From Blepharisma japonicum (taxonomy: Eukaryota > Ciliophora > Heterotrichea > Heterotrichida > Blepharismidae), in the NCBI GenBank assembly GCA_949751835.1, contig CATKHK010000143.1, positions 1-60,443 on the forward strand: a stretch of 60,443 bases of DNA. The letters are read 5' to 3'. Each line of letters starts with the position of its first letter. Positions within the stretch are counted from its first letter, which is position 1. The notes beneath the pieces are model-generated. The model had not been told where the DNA came from and searched no databases. It worked only from the letters and a program-made list of their open reading frames with translations. The translations under genes were made by a program, and so were the position numbers. Positions 33,667-46,124 of this stretch are shown here, one piece after another.

Positions 33667-36627
33667 ATGTGGGCTTTTCTTTTGCTTCTTACTGCTTGCT
33701 CCAGTATTGAAGTATACATTGTCCCACACTCACATTGTGACCCTGGGTGGATTGAAACAGTCAAATGGTATTATGACAGACAAGCTCGAAGCATACTGAA
33801 TAACATTGTAGTCATCTTGCAAAAAGATCCAAGAAGGAAAATAGTGTGGTCCGAGACTTCTTTCTTGAAGATATGGATGGAAGAGATAACAGATGCCAAG
33901 AAGGACCTTTTCAGACAGTTCGTGAAAAACGGACAAATTGAATTTGTGGGAGGCGGGTTTGTCCAAAATGATGAAGCCAACCCAGATTTTGAAATGGTCA
34001 TAAGACAATTAGAAACTGGTCATCAATACCTCAACCAGGAATTCGGCATCAACAGAGTTAAGGTTGGCTGGCAAATTGATCCATTTGGTCACTCTGCCCT
34101 GACACCAAGTTTATGGTCAAAATTTGGGTATGAGTACTTGGTGACTAACAGAATCAACATCCTGATGAGAGATGAACTTGTGAGAGAAGGAAACATTGAA
34201 TTCTTATGGGAAGGCGTCAATTTTGGGTATAATGAGTCTATTTTCACTCACAATTTATATGACCATTATGACCCTCCTCCAATGTTGCACCCTTACAAAA
34301 ATCACTGCTTTACAAAGAACAATCTCAGTGACGAGCTTCTCAGCAGATGGTAAGAGTTATTTAGCATGAAACTTTTGAATGAACTAGCCAAGACAAGGAG
34401 ATCAGCCTATAAGCATGATAAACTTATGCTTCTCTATGGAGATGATTTCTATTATATGAATTCAGACGAAGCTGAAAAGCTTTATCAAAGAATTGAGGCA
34501 TTAAGAGATTACGCAGAAAGGTCAACTGAATACCCAGGACTGAAAATAAAAATCGCCACTGCAAGCGAATACTTTGAAGCAGTCAAATCAGCAAATCCGA
34601 AACTGTCAGTGTATAAAGGAGATTTATTACCTTATGTAAACTTTAGGGCTGGCAGAGAGCCAGCACATTGAACTGGGTATTATACCACAAGGCCTCACTT
34701 AAAACAGACCATTTATTATACACATAAACTAGTCAGGGCGACAGAAATAGTTTTGGCTTTAAGCAAAGGGGCTTCATTTTTCGCTGGTGAATCCAGCTTA
34801 GCGTTGCACCATGACGCTATTACAGGGACTTGCAGACCACAAGTAGTTGAGGACTATACAGAGCGTTGTGTAGAAGAGCAAAAAAAGGCAATAATTGCTA
34901 TTAATGATGCCATCCAGGACCGATTTTCAAGTACAGAGCAAAGCTTTGAATTGGCTATTCCTTACAGAGTCCTTATTGTTTACAATCCACTTAACTGGGC
35001 AAAAACAAATCTTTTTAGCCTGGAAGCTGATGAGAACGTTTTTATCCAAATAAAAAATTGGCAAGGAGAATATGTTCCTTCTCAGTCAGTAAAAAGCATC
35101 ATTGGAAATAAAAAAACAGTCTATGCAAAGATCGAAGTTCCAGCGCTTTCATTTGTCACTCTATTCATTAACGAATATACAGAAAGCTGCGAGCATTGCG
35201 ATCAAGGTTCAGAGCAGCAAGAAAATGGCAAAACTATTAGTGACAAGCATTTTACTATAAACCTAAATGATTTTGGAATGGTCCAAAACATCAAAAAATC
35301 TACCAAAAAATACGATTTAAAGCAGACCTTCTGGACTTATTACGGGTCTCGAGGAGGAGCCTATATTTTCCACCCCACAAACAATGGAAATGAAATTAAT
35401 GACCTCAGTCTAGACAAAATCATAGTTTCTAAAGGACCTTTGCTGGAAACTGTAGAAGTGGTATGGAGAAGAGAAAGAAAGACCTGGGATGCAGACTATT
35501 ACTATCAAAAAATAATTTTATATGGAGAAACCCGATTTATTTGGAAATTTGGTGTTTTCGCTACCAATAACGAAGAAATTCTTGTAAGATTTTCAAGTGA
35601 CAATATAAGTGGCGATAAGTGGCTACTGACCTCAAACTCTGGAGACCTGAGAGAAAGAAAGTATTTCCAAGAAACCGCAACCAAAAAAGGATCAAATATG
35701 TACCCGGTACCAGGTGGCTTCGCTGTCGACATGGGAAAAGAGTACTTGAAAATATTCCCCAAATTTTCTATTGGAGTCGCTATGGTTGACAATTCCTCCT
35801 TTGAGCTCCTTCTCCACAGACATTTAGGTCAAGACGATAACTTTGGGCTTGCTTATGGGGTCGACGATTACATGTTCCTTAATTACCACTTTGAAGTCGA
35901 ACTAGGCGAACTTACACACAGAAGTTACTGGAAATCTTATCTAGAAGCTAAGGCTGATATCTATTCTTTTCCACTAACAAACTTTGATGAATTCTTGATA
36001 TCTGGAGAGGCTTGGTCTAATGGTGTCCAAGTTAATCAAACTTGGGACAAAGAAACCGTCTACTCTTTAGGCTTCAACCATTCAGATATTTATCTATCAA
36101 GCGCAGTAATCAAGAATAGTCAGCTGGTTATGAGAGTCATGAACCTTAAAGATGCAGCCCAAAGTTTGTCCGTGAAGGGCTTCCAGTTTACGAAAAAAAA
36201 GCTGTTTGATGGCTTTTTAGATGCATCGTCTGTAAAGGTCTCGTGGAAGAGAGGGAAAGAGTTTGAGTATAGCCAGAAACCAGACACAAGCATGCCGAAA
36301 TATTTGCCTAGAAGCGATGCAGAGTCAAAGATTGGCAAGGTATCGCTTCATCCTTTCGAATTTTCTACTTTTAACGTAAAAATTGTGCCAGCAGGAGAAG
36401 AGCAAGAAGAGAGTAATGAAGAAGAAGTTATTGAAGAAACAGAGAGCGAAACTGAGAACGCAGAAGGAGATACTCCATTAGTTACAGAGAGGCCAGGAGT
36501 TTCACAAGCAAGCGTTGATGATATTCAAAGACTAGAATATGCTATAGTGTTTTCGCTGACTGGAATTGCTTTAATCAGCATTATTTTGCATTTTAAATCT
36601 AAAGGGAAGAGAAAAGGGATAGATTAA
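33667..36627 (+). CDS. GH38 alpha-mannosidase, tandem paralogue
   Basis: Exons 33667-34349 and 34365-36627, 981 aa. Signal peptide, VPHSHCDPGW (His21, His23, Asp25), KVGWQIDPFGHSALTPS (Asp138 nucleophile) and ALHHDAITGT (His376/377) are intact. Sequence around the active site is closest to Golgi class II mannosidases. A short acidic linker and one TM helix (about 952-972) end in a basic tail. Only one UGA Trp (34669) is used against six in the upstream copy, and the codons are visibly more GC-rich, which suggests stronger expression or different age. The acidic sequon-rich extension of the upstream paralogue is much shorter here. Confidence 0.94.
34350..34364 (+). other. 15-nt intron
   Basis: GTAAGAGTTATTTAG, splitting TGC. 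Position and phase equal those of the upstream paralogue. Confidence 0.92.
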
Positions 36628-37020
36628 TATAAAAGCTATTATTTAAGAAAATTAAAAAATCATTAAGCTGCTTCTATTCAAAACATTTCTGGATATCAGA
36701 GTATTAGAGATAACTCTATTCTTTAGAATATTTAAAGCACTTTCTTTCATGGGTTTTAGAAAGTCAATTAGAGCAAATTATAAGTGCTCTTTTATCAGAA
36801 CTGCAATGTATTAATGCAAACTATCTGATTTTCTTTATTTTAATAATAACTTTAGCATGACTGCATCCCTTTAAACTATATTTATTCTGATTAATATCTA
36901 CTCAAATCTTCTCAAAGTCAAAGATAGATTCAGAGTAAACAATAATTGAATAAATTATATAACACCTAATACCCTTACATTATTTCTACCTGGATTCAAA
37001 AATTTTACCCAAATTCCTCC
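36628..37020. other. Convergent intergenic, no gene seen
   Basis: AT-rich spacer between the mannosidase stop and a minus-strand gene. Nothing recognised. Confidence 0.5.
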
Positions 37021-37395
37021 TTAGTTTTCTTCGCTTATGTTTTCTGTTGCTTCTTCTATCTTGATCAAATTGGGCGAGCCAATCGTAAATCCATCTCCGT
37101 CCTCAGGCTTCAGCCTTTTCTTCCTCTCCAGCAAATAATTGTCTAGTGGTGACGTCATTTCGTCCAGCATATTTCTCGGCGGTATATACACTTCCCCAGG
37201 TTTTTGCTTTTGCTTTGCCAGCCTGATGAATTCACTCTGAATTTCCTCTAGATTGGAAGCTGGGTCATGCTTACTAAGGATCCGCATAATGGCTGGGTCG
37301 TTTTTCTCCACCATTTCCTTCAAGATCTCTTCTTCGTGTATGGATATTGCTCTGGAGTTATAAAGACCAGCTATGACAGAATATGCGTACTCCAT
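37021..37395 (-). CDS. Small acidic protein, 124 aa, unknown
   Basis: ATG at 37395, TAA at 37021-37023. Mostly helical and charged, beginning MEYAYSVIAGLYNSRAISIH and containing SPLDNYLLERKKRLKPEDGD near the end. There is no TM segment or signal. It starts 31 nt after the stop of the large channel gene on the same strand; in ciliates this is close packing rather than an operon. Function unknown. Confidence 0.75.
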   Translation of the reverse strand: MEYAYSVIAGLYNSRAISIHEEEILKEMVEKNDPAIMRILSKHDPASNLEEIQSEFIRLAKQKQKPGEVYIPPRNMLDEMTSPLDNYLLERKKRLKPEDGDGFTIGSPNLIKIEEATENISEEN

Positions 37396-37426
37396 AATTT
37401 AATATAAAAATTATAAATCTTATTAT

Positions 37427-40400
37427 CTATCCTCTCATCAGTTTTTCACATTTCTGTTTAAGCTTTTTTGCTTTATCTTTCAAATATTTGTTCTGCTTTT
37501 TATAATTTTTCAAGTCTTCTTCGAGGTGGACGTTATAATTTTTCAAATTTTTGATTTCGCTCTTTGTCTCTTCTACTCTTTCTCTTGAAGTTTGTGTTGC
37601 GTTGCTCTCAGCTTGGAAAACAGCGCTTTCGTAGACTTTATCGTACAATTTTGAGTCCAAAAGGCTTACTATTGTATTGTCGCTGTCATCTAAAGCGAAG
37701 ACATTATTATCCCTTTCTTCAAGTAGCAAAGAAGCTAAAATCTCTGCTTCAATTCTATTGGACTGGTTTAGGTAAAGTGCGATTTTAGCTTTTTCGTTTT
37801 TAGACATACTTACCCATAGCAACATTCTTTTGTCTTTTGCAAGCCATTCTTGTCTCAGTAAAAATCCAATAGGGTCGCTTGCTGACTTATAAGCCTTTAC
37901 TACAGGCCTGATATCACCAATCCATTTTTTTATAAATGCCCTTTTGTCTTTGTCTTCTAAAGACATCCATAGAATTCTTTGGATTTTTGGAGTTCACTCT
38001 TCTGTATCACCACTAAATCTATTTCTATCGAAAACTGCAGCATTCCATACCAGCACACGCTCTTCATTTTGGAATGATTCTTCTCCTATCCACATGTTTA
38101 ACTTATCTTTTGTAGGAGTTATGTCCCACAGCTGCATTTGTCGCTCAGAAAGTTCAGAAGATTCAGGAGGCTCAAGACCTTCTTGGATGGCTTTTTCGAT
38201 TTTGCGCCTTAAATAATCGTTATACAAAATGGACAGCTGTCTTCAGATTTTGAGCTTTCCCAGTGGATTTTCTTGCAACCATTGATTCTCTTCAACAAAC
38301 ATAACTTCTTGAAGCATAGCTGGCTGGATGATTTTTTCTTCAGCCATGAACACTTCTTTAAGGTTGGGGAGATTGATCTTGCTATTGCTTTTTTCCAATA
38401 AACTTTCTTCTAAGACTTTTATTCACGCATTTACAGTATAGTTTACAGGCTTGGCTACTTCAATCTCATAGTCTAGGTTTTCAGAAGCCTTAGGTAACTC
38501 TTCATCAGAAGGGGTTTCTTGGTCTTCCTTTTCTTTAGCTTTATCATCGCCAGCATCTTCCCATTCCATTAACTCTTTTCTCTGTCATTTGGCTTTCAGG
38601 ATCAAGATTATTTTTTTAAAAAATCCAATTTGTGGCATTTTTCTGCAATCTTTGCCAGTATTATAATGGGCATAAATAATCGCTATGAAAATATTTAACA
38701 GCAGCAAATTAAATATAATGCTAAGCGTGACAAACCATAGCATCCCTATGCTTCCATCAGCTGATATAATCTGATTTACATTAAACTGTCCTAAAAGCAC
38801 ACTGAATGTCGAAAAAAGAGAATAGTTAAATTTTCGAAACTCTGTGATGGATTGGCCGAAAATCAAGTATCCCATTATTGTGTAACCTATGATCACAAGG
38901 AAGAGCATTAATATATAAAAGATTAGATCAAGCTTGGCAGAGCTCAAGATGTCAGTCAAAAGAGATAACTGCTTGCTGAACTCGAAATATTCAAGGAATC
39001 TGAGAAATATGATCAAGCAGTTGAAGCAAGTAATAAGTTCATATTGAATATACAAATCACTAATCTCACTGAATTCCCCAATTGTGTTTACCCAATTCTC
39101 CCCAATTTTATAATTTTTAACAAAATCGTTAGACATTAGTGTTGCAAGGTAGGACAATTGAATAATTGATAATATTACAGATACTAGCTGAAGCAGTTGA
39201 AACATATCCATCTTCAAAAATATCATCAAAGACTGAAAAAGCTGCTTGATTGTAAAAATAATCCACACAAGCATTCCTCTGATCTTTTTGGCAATCTTCG
39301 AAAAAATTATCCCTAGCCCAGCCTCGCTTTCTTTATCGTTTCCTTGCAATTTATCAAGCACATCTCTAACTGCTCTTTTCCCTCTGAGGATCCTTTTTCT
39401 ATCTCCAGCTAATTTTCTCATGATTTTAAGCCACTCATAGCCAAATTGGCAAATAAAATAAATTATGAATAACAGAAAAATGATATCAAGCCCAGCTCTA
39501 ATTTGAAATTGCTGAGTATAAACATCTAACTCTACAGTTTTTGCAGAAAGGCTTGCTGAGACTTTCCCAGAAACATCAAGAATAAAAGATATGTAGGTGT
39601 AGACAAACAGGTTCATGTTTGCATTATAAGTGATTCACTCAAGTGCAAATAAATTTGTTTCATTTACAACTAAGCCATCTGCCTTTGCATTTAAAAATGC
39701 TTGCTTAATATCTTGTTCATCAAAAAGTTCATAGGTGTATCCACCTTCTTCTTTAAAAGTTGCTTTTGTCCCAGGGCTAACATATCTGAACTTGGTCAGA
39801 GTAGATATTCCTTGATAATTTTCATGATTATAATTTGGAGGGTCGCTTGTAGCATTTTTTATCACAGAATTTGAAAAGCCATTATCATTTTTATCAAGTT
39901 TGTATCGATTCATAGTAATCCGAACCTTTGGGCTCGTTAAAAAATAATTTTGCACTCCTACAGTTTGCGATTCTACATAAGGGACCATTATTTGCTGCAA
40001 AAATTCATATACAGACTCAGAATTATTAATTTCATAAAAAGTTATATTGGTGCCTTTATACACAAACTTCGGCACTGCTAAAGAGTCAATAACTAGGGAA
40101 TTCAAAACAAAAGAATCTTCAATTCTTAGCCTATATTTGGCTGCAATCACATAAATAATGATAAAAATGATATATAATATCATTTCTACAAAGAGTCTGA
40201 AATTGTAATTTACTTCATTTTCCCTCACTTTCTTCAAGATTTCTTTTTTTGCCTTTTCCTGCTCCATTGTCCTTATCGTATTTTTTAACTTGAGTAATAA
40301 TTGTTCTCTTGTCAATAAAGAAGAGCCTGCCCCTCTAAGAACAAGTTGGAGCTGCCCAAAGTTATATTTTAGTATGCTAAAGAGATTTTGCTGGCTTTGA

Positions 40401-42250
40401 AGTAAAATCGCATTTTCGAGCTTTCTCATGCGCTCATTAATTTCTTCTTGTTCCTGGGCGTTTGTAGTAGATATCAATGAAAGCTTCTGGTATTCAATGG
40501 CATCTTCTTCTAAGTTGTTTTTTATTCTGAGCAGCAAAAAATTTAGAACAATTTCAATAAAAGCATTGCTATCCTCAGTCAGCATGCGAGCTCTAGCTTC
40601 AATTAGAAGCTGTGACCTCTTCTTTAGTTCTGTATAAACACTCAGCACAATTGCAAGAAATGTATTTAAAATGATGAAATAAAAAAGTGAGATAAAAACA
40701 ATATAAAATACCCCTGCGATATTATTGTTACCTACTGTTATTTCACCAATTATTTCTATTGCAAGCAGCGCAGACCAGAGAGATGACATTGTACTGCCAA
40801 AGGTCGAAAAGGAATTTGTCGTTAAGCCAAACCCTAAAAATGCTGAGAGAGAAAAAGCAATCATAAGGAGGATAGTAATAAACCCAAAATTCATAATATC
40901 GTTTTTTGCCATGTTAATGGTATCAAAAAGCACCCCAAATGATGGAAACTTAGACTTTAAAATGACTAAAACTCTGAAAATTATCAAAAGTGCAGCTATT
41001 GCAGTAACTCTTATCAGGATCTTGAAGTTTTCACAATACACCACAAAGTCGCTGAACGCACTATCAGAATCAATCGGAATATGCAATTTCCCAATATTTC
41101 CGATTACATTTTGAATAAATAGGGAAATTGAGGTGATAACCAGCATTAGTGTGACTATTTCCAAATATTCATGCCACGCTATATCTAGCTTCAGCTTTGT
41201 CCAAAGCGTTGTACAGATCCTTATAATACTTTGGACGAACTTGTAAATCTGCAAGAGAAATCCAGCAATATAAATAAGTCCTAAAATGACCACGATTTTT
41301 GAGTCACTATTCCAACTTTCATAAGCTTCAGGGAAAATCCCAACGGAGTTGCTAGTGCACGAAAAACTCCCTGAGCTGGTTCGTTCAACTGTTTGGTAAT
41401 AATATAGCGTTGTCATCAAATTTGAATTTTGAACTAGCAGTTCTGCGGTGATGCTCACAAAATAGTCTGGGTTCAGCCAAATAGATTTCATCGATCTTCA
41501 TCTCAAAAAAGCATCCTGCAAGGTCAAGTTGCAAAACAACTCGACATAAGCACCTGAATCTCTGAAGCCTCCTCCGCTGGAATAGTTAAAAATCCCCAAA
41601 TCATTTTTCTCTTCGCCGTCAGAGTTTGAGACTCCAGCTCCCAAATTAGGGTCTTTTCTAACCCATCCGACAGCTTCTTCATATTCAGAAAAAGGATTCT
41701 TTTTAAGGGTTGCTCTTTTAAGGGAAAGTCTGAGCCCAACCACATAATTATATTTGTTTATAAATTCATTAGTAAATGCACCAGGGAGCAGAACTCTCCT
41801 GTAATAAGTGTCTAAATCATATAGCGACCCAATGTCATTGAAATATTTATTTGGGTTGCCGGCCCACACAGTATTTTCGAAAAAATCAATTATTGTGAGA
41901 CTTACTGGGGAGGACTTATCGACTCTATTGATAAAGATGCTCAAAACAATGAAAATTAGGGAAACGATAACTGATATGTAAACACCTTTCGCATTTACAG
42001 GGGTCGCTTCTAGAGACCTCTCAAGGTCTTTTTCGACAACGGAAAGCTTCTTTTCGATAGCATCAAGCTCTTGGTCAACAAGTTTGATGTCATCAATGGT
42101 CAGATGACCTTTTGTCCTACTTATGTTTTCTAAATCATTTTGCCTCTTTTTTAAGTCAGATGTCATGATTAGTTTTGGTTTTATGTCTGTTTTGCTAGTT
42201 TCTACACCCTTCTCAATAAAATTTGAGCTCTCCTCAATTTTGTCTTCCAT
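37427..42250 (-). CDS. Tandem (two-module) polycystin/PKD2-type cation channel
   Basis: 1607 aa in one frame from ATG 42250 to TAG 37427-37429, interrupted only by UGA Trp codons (41498, 39635, 38585 and others). Module 1: TM1 91-107, a long extracytosolic domain to about 315, S2 318-338, S3 363-381, S4 411-431, S5 455-476, pore 482-500, S6 510-540 (FYFIILNTFLAIVLSVYTEL). Module 2: TM1 686-705, second extracytosolic domain, S2 921-938, S3 1018-1038, S4 1071-1090, S5 1108-1131, pore with FSTFSVLLGQFN (compare LGDFN of PKD2), S6 1160-1195. A 385-aa cytosolic tail ends in a coiled coil. PKD2 channels are homotetramers; this chain could form a channel as a dimer, as two-pore channels do. Module 1 lacks the LGDF-type filter. 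Ciliary or cortical location is inference. Confidence 0.9.
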
Positions 42251-42467
42251 TTTATAAATAAGCCGTTTTAATTAAGAATACTGAAAAATTTAAATTATCA
42301 ATTATCATTGAATGTTTCCTATGAAATAAGTTCTTGTTTTATACTTTTGCTTAACTAAAATCCAGGAAATAATAAAATCAAGACTCTTAGTAAATCTTGC
42401 CTTGATTCAAGGATTTTTATATATTATAAACTAATGTATTCTGAGATAAAAATTTATTTTTAAGTAG

Positions 42468-42858
42468 ATGAAGCTCTTCAAAGCTCTAGTTTGCATTGTC
42501 CTGCACCTTTTACTCGATTTTTTCTTTTTCTTAGTTATTTTAATTTTCAGTTTTATTTCCAAGATTCAATCAAAGCTTGACTTTTAACATTTCCTGCTGT
42601 GCCAGTCAACACCTCATTGTTACTTCCCTTTACATTTCAGACTTATTCCATGAGCAATTTGGATATTTTACACCATTATTTTTAATATCACTAGCCAAGA
42701 GTAGGAATAAATTAGTGAAAAATCTAAAATGGCTTTATTTGAAATTTATAAGTGTATTATTTCTTTTTCTGTTATATAAAGTTTTCTTTACTCTTTACAT
42801 TTCCTTATTTATGGGCATGAAGAAAAGGCAAGTTCTAGTCATTGAGTTTTCCTATTAG
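42468..42858 (+). pseudogene. Possible small membrane-protein gene, frame broken
   Basis: ATG at 42468 opens a hydrophobic 39-aa frame to TAA at 42585; an overlapping frame (42544-42858) continues with two further hydrophobic segments (KFISVLFLFLLYKVFFTLYI) to TAG. I find no 15- or 16-nt GT-AG intron joining them. It may be a broken gene, or chance in AT-rich DNA. The rest of 42,251-43,489 holds nothing recognisable. Confidence 0.3.
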
Positions 42859-43489
42859 CCCACCAAAAATGATTCCATTTAAATTTTTAGATGAAACCCA
42901 GTTAAATTCTTGCAGATATATTATATAATTTTAGTTATTTTAATAGATTTGCAGGCCATTACTTGAGATATTTTCTTAATATCTCTAAAATACTATATAT
43001 TACCTGGATTTCTCTGCCATAAATTAAAAATTTGCTTTTAATTAATTTTCAAGTTCGTAATTATGTATGATTAAGTCGATTTTGAGCCTGAAATTGTTTT
43101 AAGTTTTCTTTTTAAAATTATATTAATAGTCTTTTATATCCTGCTGCTCCTTGCGATAAAATTTGAGCAAATAAAGTATCTTCCGTGATAAATAGGGAAT
43201 TTGAACTATTAGAATATATTTTAGTCTTTTCTAAGTGGTATGGATACTTGCTGTACTCTATCATCTGCAGTGTCTCACATTTTTACAGAATCTCCTCATA
43301 AATATTTTCTTAGAGAGTAGCAAACTCATCTTGAATCAGTTCATGTATCTTAATTGAACTCATAATTATTTGTTTATTCGTCACTTAGCATTGATTATCG
43401 AGCTCAGTTAGCAAAGATCCAGGCATTCCATGATAATTATACTTCAATCTGTCTTGAATTTAATTGATCATACGATATTTTGGCCTTGA

Positions 43490-43840
43490 TCATTAATTCA
43501 ATCAAGCAAATTGAAATTGTAAAAGGGGAAGAATCGTCTTATGAAAAGAGTAATGGTGAGAAGATATAAAAGAATCTTTACGGTTCTGATCCGTGTGGTG
43601 CTTATAGAGTAATTCTTGCAATCAATTTGATGCCATTGGCCATATCTTAGGATTTAAATGCAGTCTTGATGTAATCAATTTGATTTTACCTTAATTTCGA
43701 TTCTCATACTTTTTATGAGGAACTCTGACTGTGGCTCGAATTTCTTCCAGTTGTTTGTGCAACAGTTCTGTATTTCCTTTGATAATAATAATTTTTTTGC
43801 TTTGATTGCTTTTTCTTTGACATTTTATACGAATTTTAAG
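43490..43840 (-). pseudogene. Decayed coding fragment of unknown family
   Basis: About 110 codons stay open on the minus strand apart from one TAA: NTELLHKQLEEIRATVRVPH, then the TAA, then LHLNPKIWPMASNWLQELLY. The first part looks like a conserved helix. No start or intron is found. Probably the relic of a coiled-coil-containing gene. Confidence 0.35.
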
Positions 43841-43937
43841 TCAAAACTCAATTCTTTATAGAATTATTTAGCAAGCAACAATTAAATAAAAATATTAATA
43901 AAAATAATTTTAATAATTTATTGATTATAGATTGAGC

Positions 43938-45326
43938 ATGTCTATGATAATTAGCAAGATTTGGAATTATGATGTATGGTATAACCCATTCTCACATGTA
44001 AAATCGCACATCAGCTGATGGGATGAAATGCTTGAAACTTTCAGTGGAAGAACTTTATTCTTGCTATTTTCAGTATATTTCTCACAAGGATTCCGCCAAT
44101 TTGGGTATTTTGCTACAAGTCTATATTTGAAATTGTCATTCGGGCTTGAATTTTCTGAAAATCAGCTTATACAAACAATGATCCTCCTAGCTTGGAATAT
44201 AAAGCCAGTGTATGGACTCATAAGTGACAATTTCCCTATATTCGGATATCATAGATGTGGATATTTATTCTTATCTGCTGCTATCGGAACGATCTCTTTT
44301 ATGACATTCTTTTTCATACAAAACTTGACCGCTTCTATAATTGCTTTAATCATTTCAGAACTCAGCCAAGCGATAGCAGACGTAATGGCTGATGCTATTG
44401 TGGTGCAAGAATCAAGAAAAACTCATATAGAGGGATCCGATTACCTTCAGTCGTTCTGCTGGTTTTGGCTTGCATTGGGTGCTATTACTGGTGGGCTTCT
44501 TGGTGGGTTTTCTTTGAACTTCTTGTCTCCTAATAACGCTATTGGTGTGCAAGTGATTTGTCCGATCTTGATTTTAATTGCGACATTTTTATACCCTGAA
44601 CAAAAATCAGGTGATCACAGTTCTTGCAATTCGTTTAGTGAAAAATTGAAAAAACTATTTAAGCTTTGGTCTAAACCAATTGTATTTAAAGTGATGTTTT
44701 TCAATTTCCTAAACAGAGCAACTGTTCCTTCCTTTTCAATGCTAATGTTTTATTTCTATTTTGATAAGGTGGGATTTTCAAAAGAATTTATGTCAGCTCT
44801 TACCACAATTTCATTCATTGGACTTGCCTGTGGAAGCTTTGTGTATGCAAAATTTTTTACGAAAATTGCTTTTAAAAAGCTTATGTTTTGAGGATTAATT
44901 TTTATTACTCTTTTTAGCTGGATAGATTTTTTATTGGTTTTTGGAGTTTATAAAGATATAGGGATTAAGGCAGAATATATAGCTGTTTTCAGTACTTTTA
45001 TTGGAAATATTGCAGATTTTACAATAAAAATGATGCCAACATTGGTAATTGCTAGTTTACTATGCCCAAATGGCTCTGAAGCAACCCTCTTTACATTATT
45101 TAATTCCGCAAATAATATTGGAATATCTGTATCATCTTTATTAGGCCCCATGATAGCAAATATCCTTGGGATTTACAATGCGAATAATCCAAATATCTGG
45201 ATTCTATTTGTAATTGGAAGTCTTTCGAATCTCATATTAGTGTTATTTTTGTTTTTGATTCCAAAAAGTAGAGAAAAGTGTTCAGTTGAAGACGAAGAGC
45301 TTACCCAGCCTCTAATTCAGGACTAA
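43938..45326 (+). CDS. BT1 / folate-biopterin-type transporter
   Basis: 462 aa from ATG 43938 (43944 is also possible), TAA at 45324-45326, with UGA Trp near the start and at 44889. About 12 membrane helices. The BT1-family signature between TM2 and TM3 is clear: WNIKPVYGLISDNFPIFGYH followed by RCGYLFL. SELSQAIADVMADAIVVQESRK is the other family hallmark. Family members carry folates, biopterin or related small molecules, mostly in plants, kinetoplastids and apicomplexans. The start at 43938 extends the protein upstream of the later ATG at 44028 by a soluble segment with two adjacent Trp. Substrate not predictable. Confidence 0.9.
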
Positions 45327-45480
45327 TGATAATATTCATAAATTATTGAGCTTATTAATAAATTTTCCAGGTTTCTTATAAATTGTCAGGATGATGCTTA
45401 TAATGAATAATGAAATAATAATCAATAGAGTCTAAGAATCATAATTTCCATAATTTAAAAGAATTTAATAAAAATTAAGA

Positions 45481-46023
45481 TTACAAAAAAAGGCAGATTT
45501 CTTTGATAAGATTTGAAGATAGTGCTCTATATTTATTAGTCTTTTTGCATACTCATAAAAGTTTTTTCCTATCATGCCAAGGCATTGTGGCTCAAGGTCC
45601 GTGTACTTCTTGATAAGCCAAGAGTTTTTCAAGCTCTTTGTTTTGATTAACAATTGCAATGCCTTTTGCTGTCACTCCTGAATCAGTCTTTTTGCTTACA
45701 TCTGCACCTTTTCTGCATAAATAATCAGCGATTCAATTAGATTCCCTGGAGTTTTGAAAAGCACAGATATGAAGAGCAGTGCAGCCATCAGTATTTGCCT
45801 CATCCAACTCAACTTTGTAGCCGTCTACTAGCAATTTCACTACTTCCAATTGATTACTTTGGCAGGCAAGCATTAAAGCATTCCATAGATTATCATTCAA
45901 TGGTTTTTGTGTAAAATATGGATTCTTGTCTACTATTTCAACAATTTTTGGAATGTCTCCTCTCATGATAAGCTGAGTAAACTCTTTGTTTAGGCTTTTA
46001 GGTTTGCTTTGTGTTTTCCCCAT
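45481..46023 (-). CDS. Ankyrin-repeat protein, possibly N-myristoylated
   Basis: 180 aa, ATG at 46023, TAA at 45481-45483, TGA=Trp at 45733 and twice near the C-terminus. The N-terminus MGKTQSKPKS has Gly2 and Ser6, fitting an N-myristoylation site. Three ankyrin repeats follow: NALMLACQSNQLEVVKLLVD, DGCTALHICAFQNSRESNWI-ADYLCRKGADV, and SGVTAKGIAIVNQNKELEKL. The C-terminus LSSNLIKEICLFL resembles a short helix common in protist ankyrin proteins. Probably a membrane-attached adaptor. Confidence 0.85.
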
Positions 46024-46124
46024 AATTAAATTTTTCTATTTCTTTAAAAGACATCTGAATGAAAATGAGAGTTGATTGGAAAATGCTTAAGTTAATGGAA
46101 TTTTATCTTAAACCTTTATATATA

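Noticed and set aside
33487-33729. 80-aa minus-strand frame over the mannosidase start
   Set aside because: Overlaps the signal peptide and catalytic motif of the GH38 gene; no domain.
37994-39616. Several separate genes in the channel region
   Set aside because: All pieces share one frame and are divided only by TGA, which is Trp here; they belong to the single 1607-aa gene.
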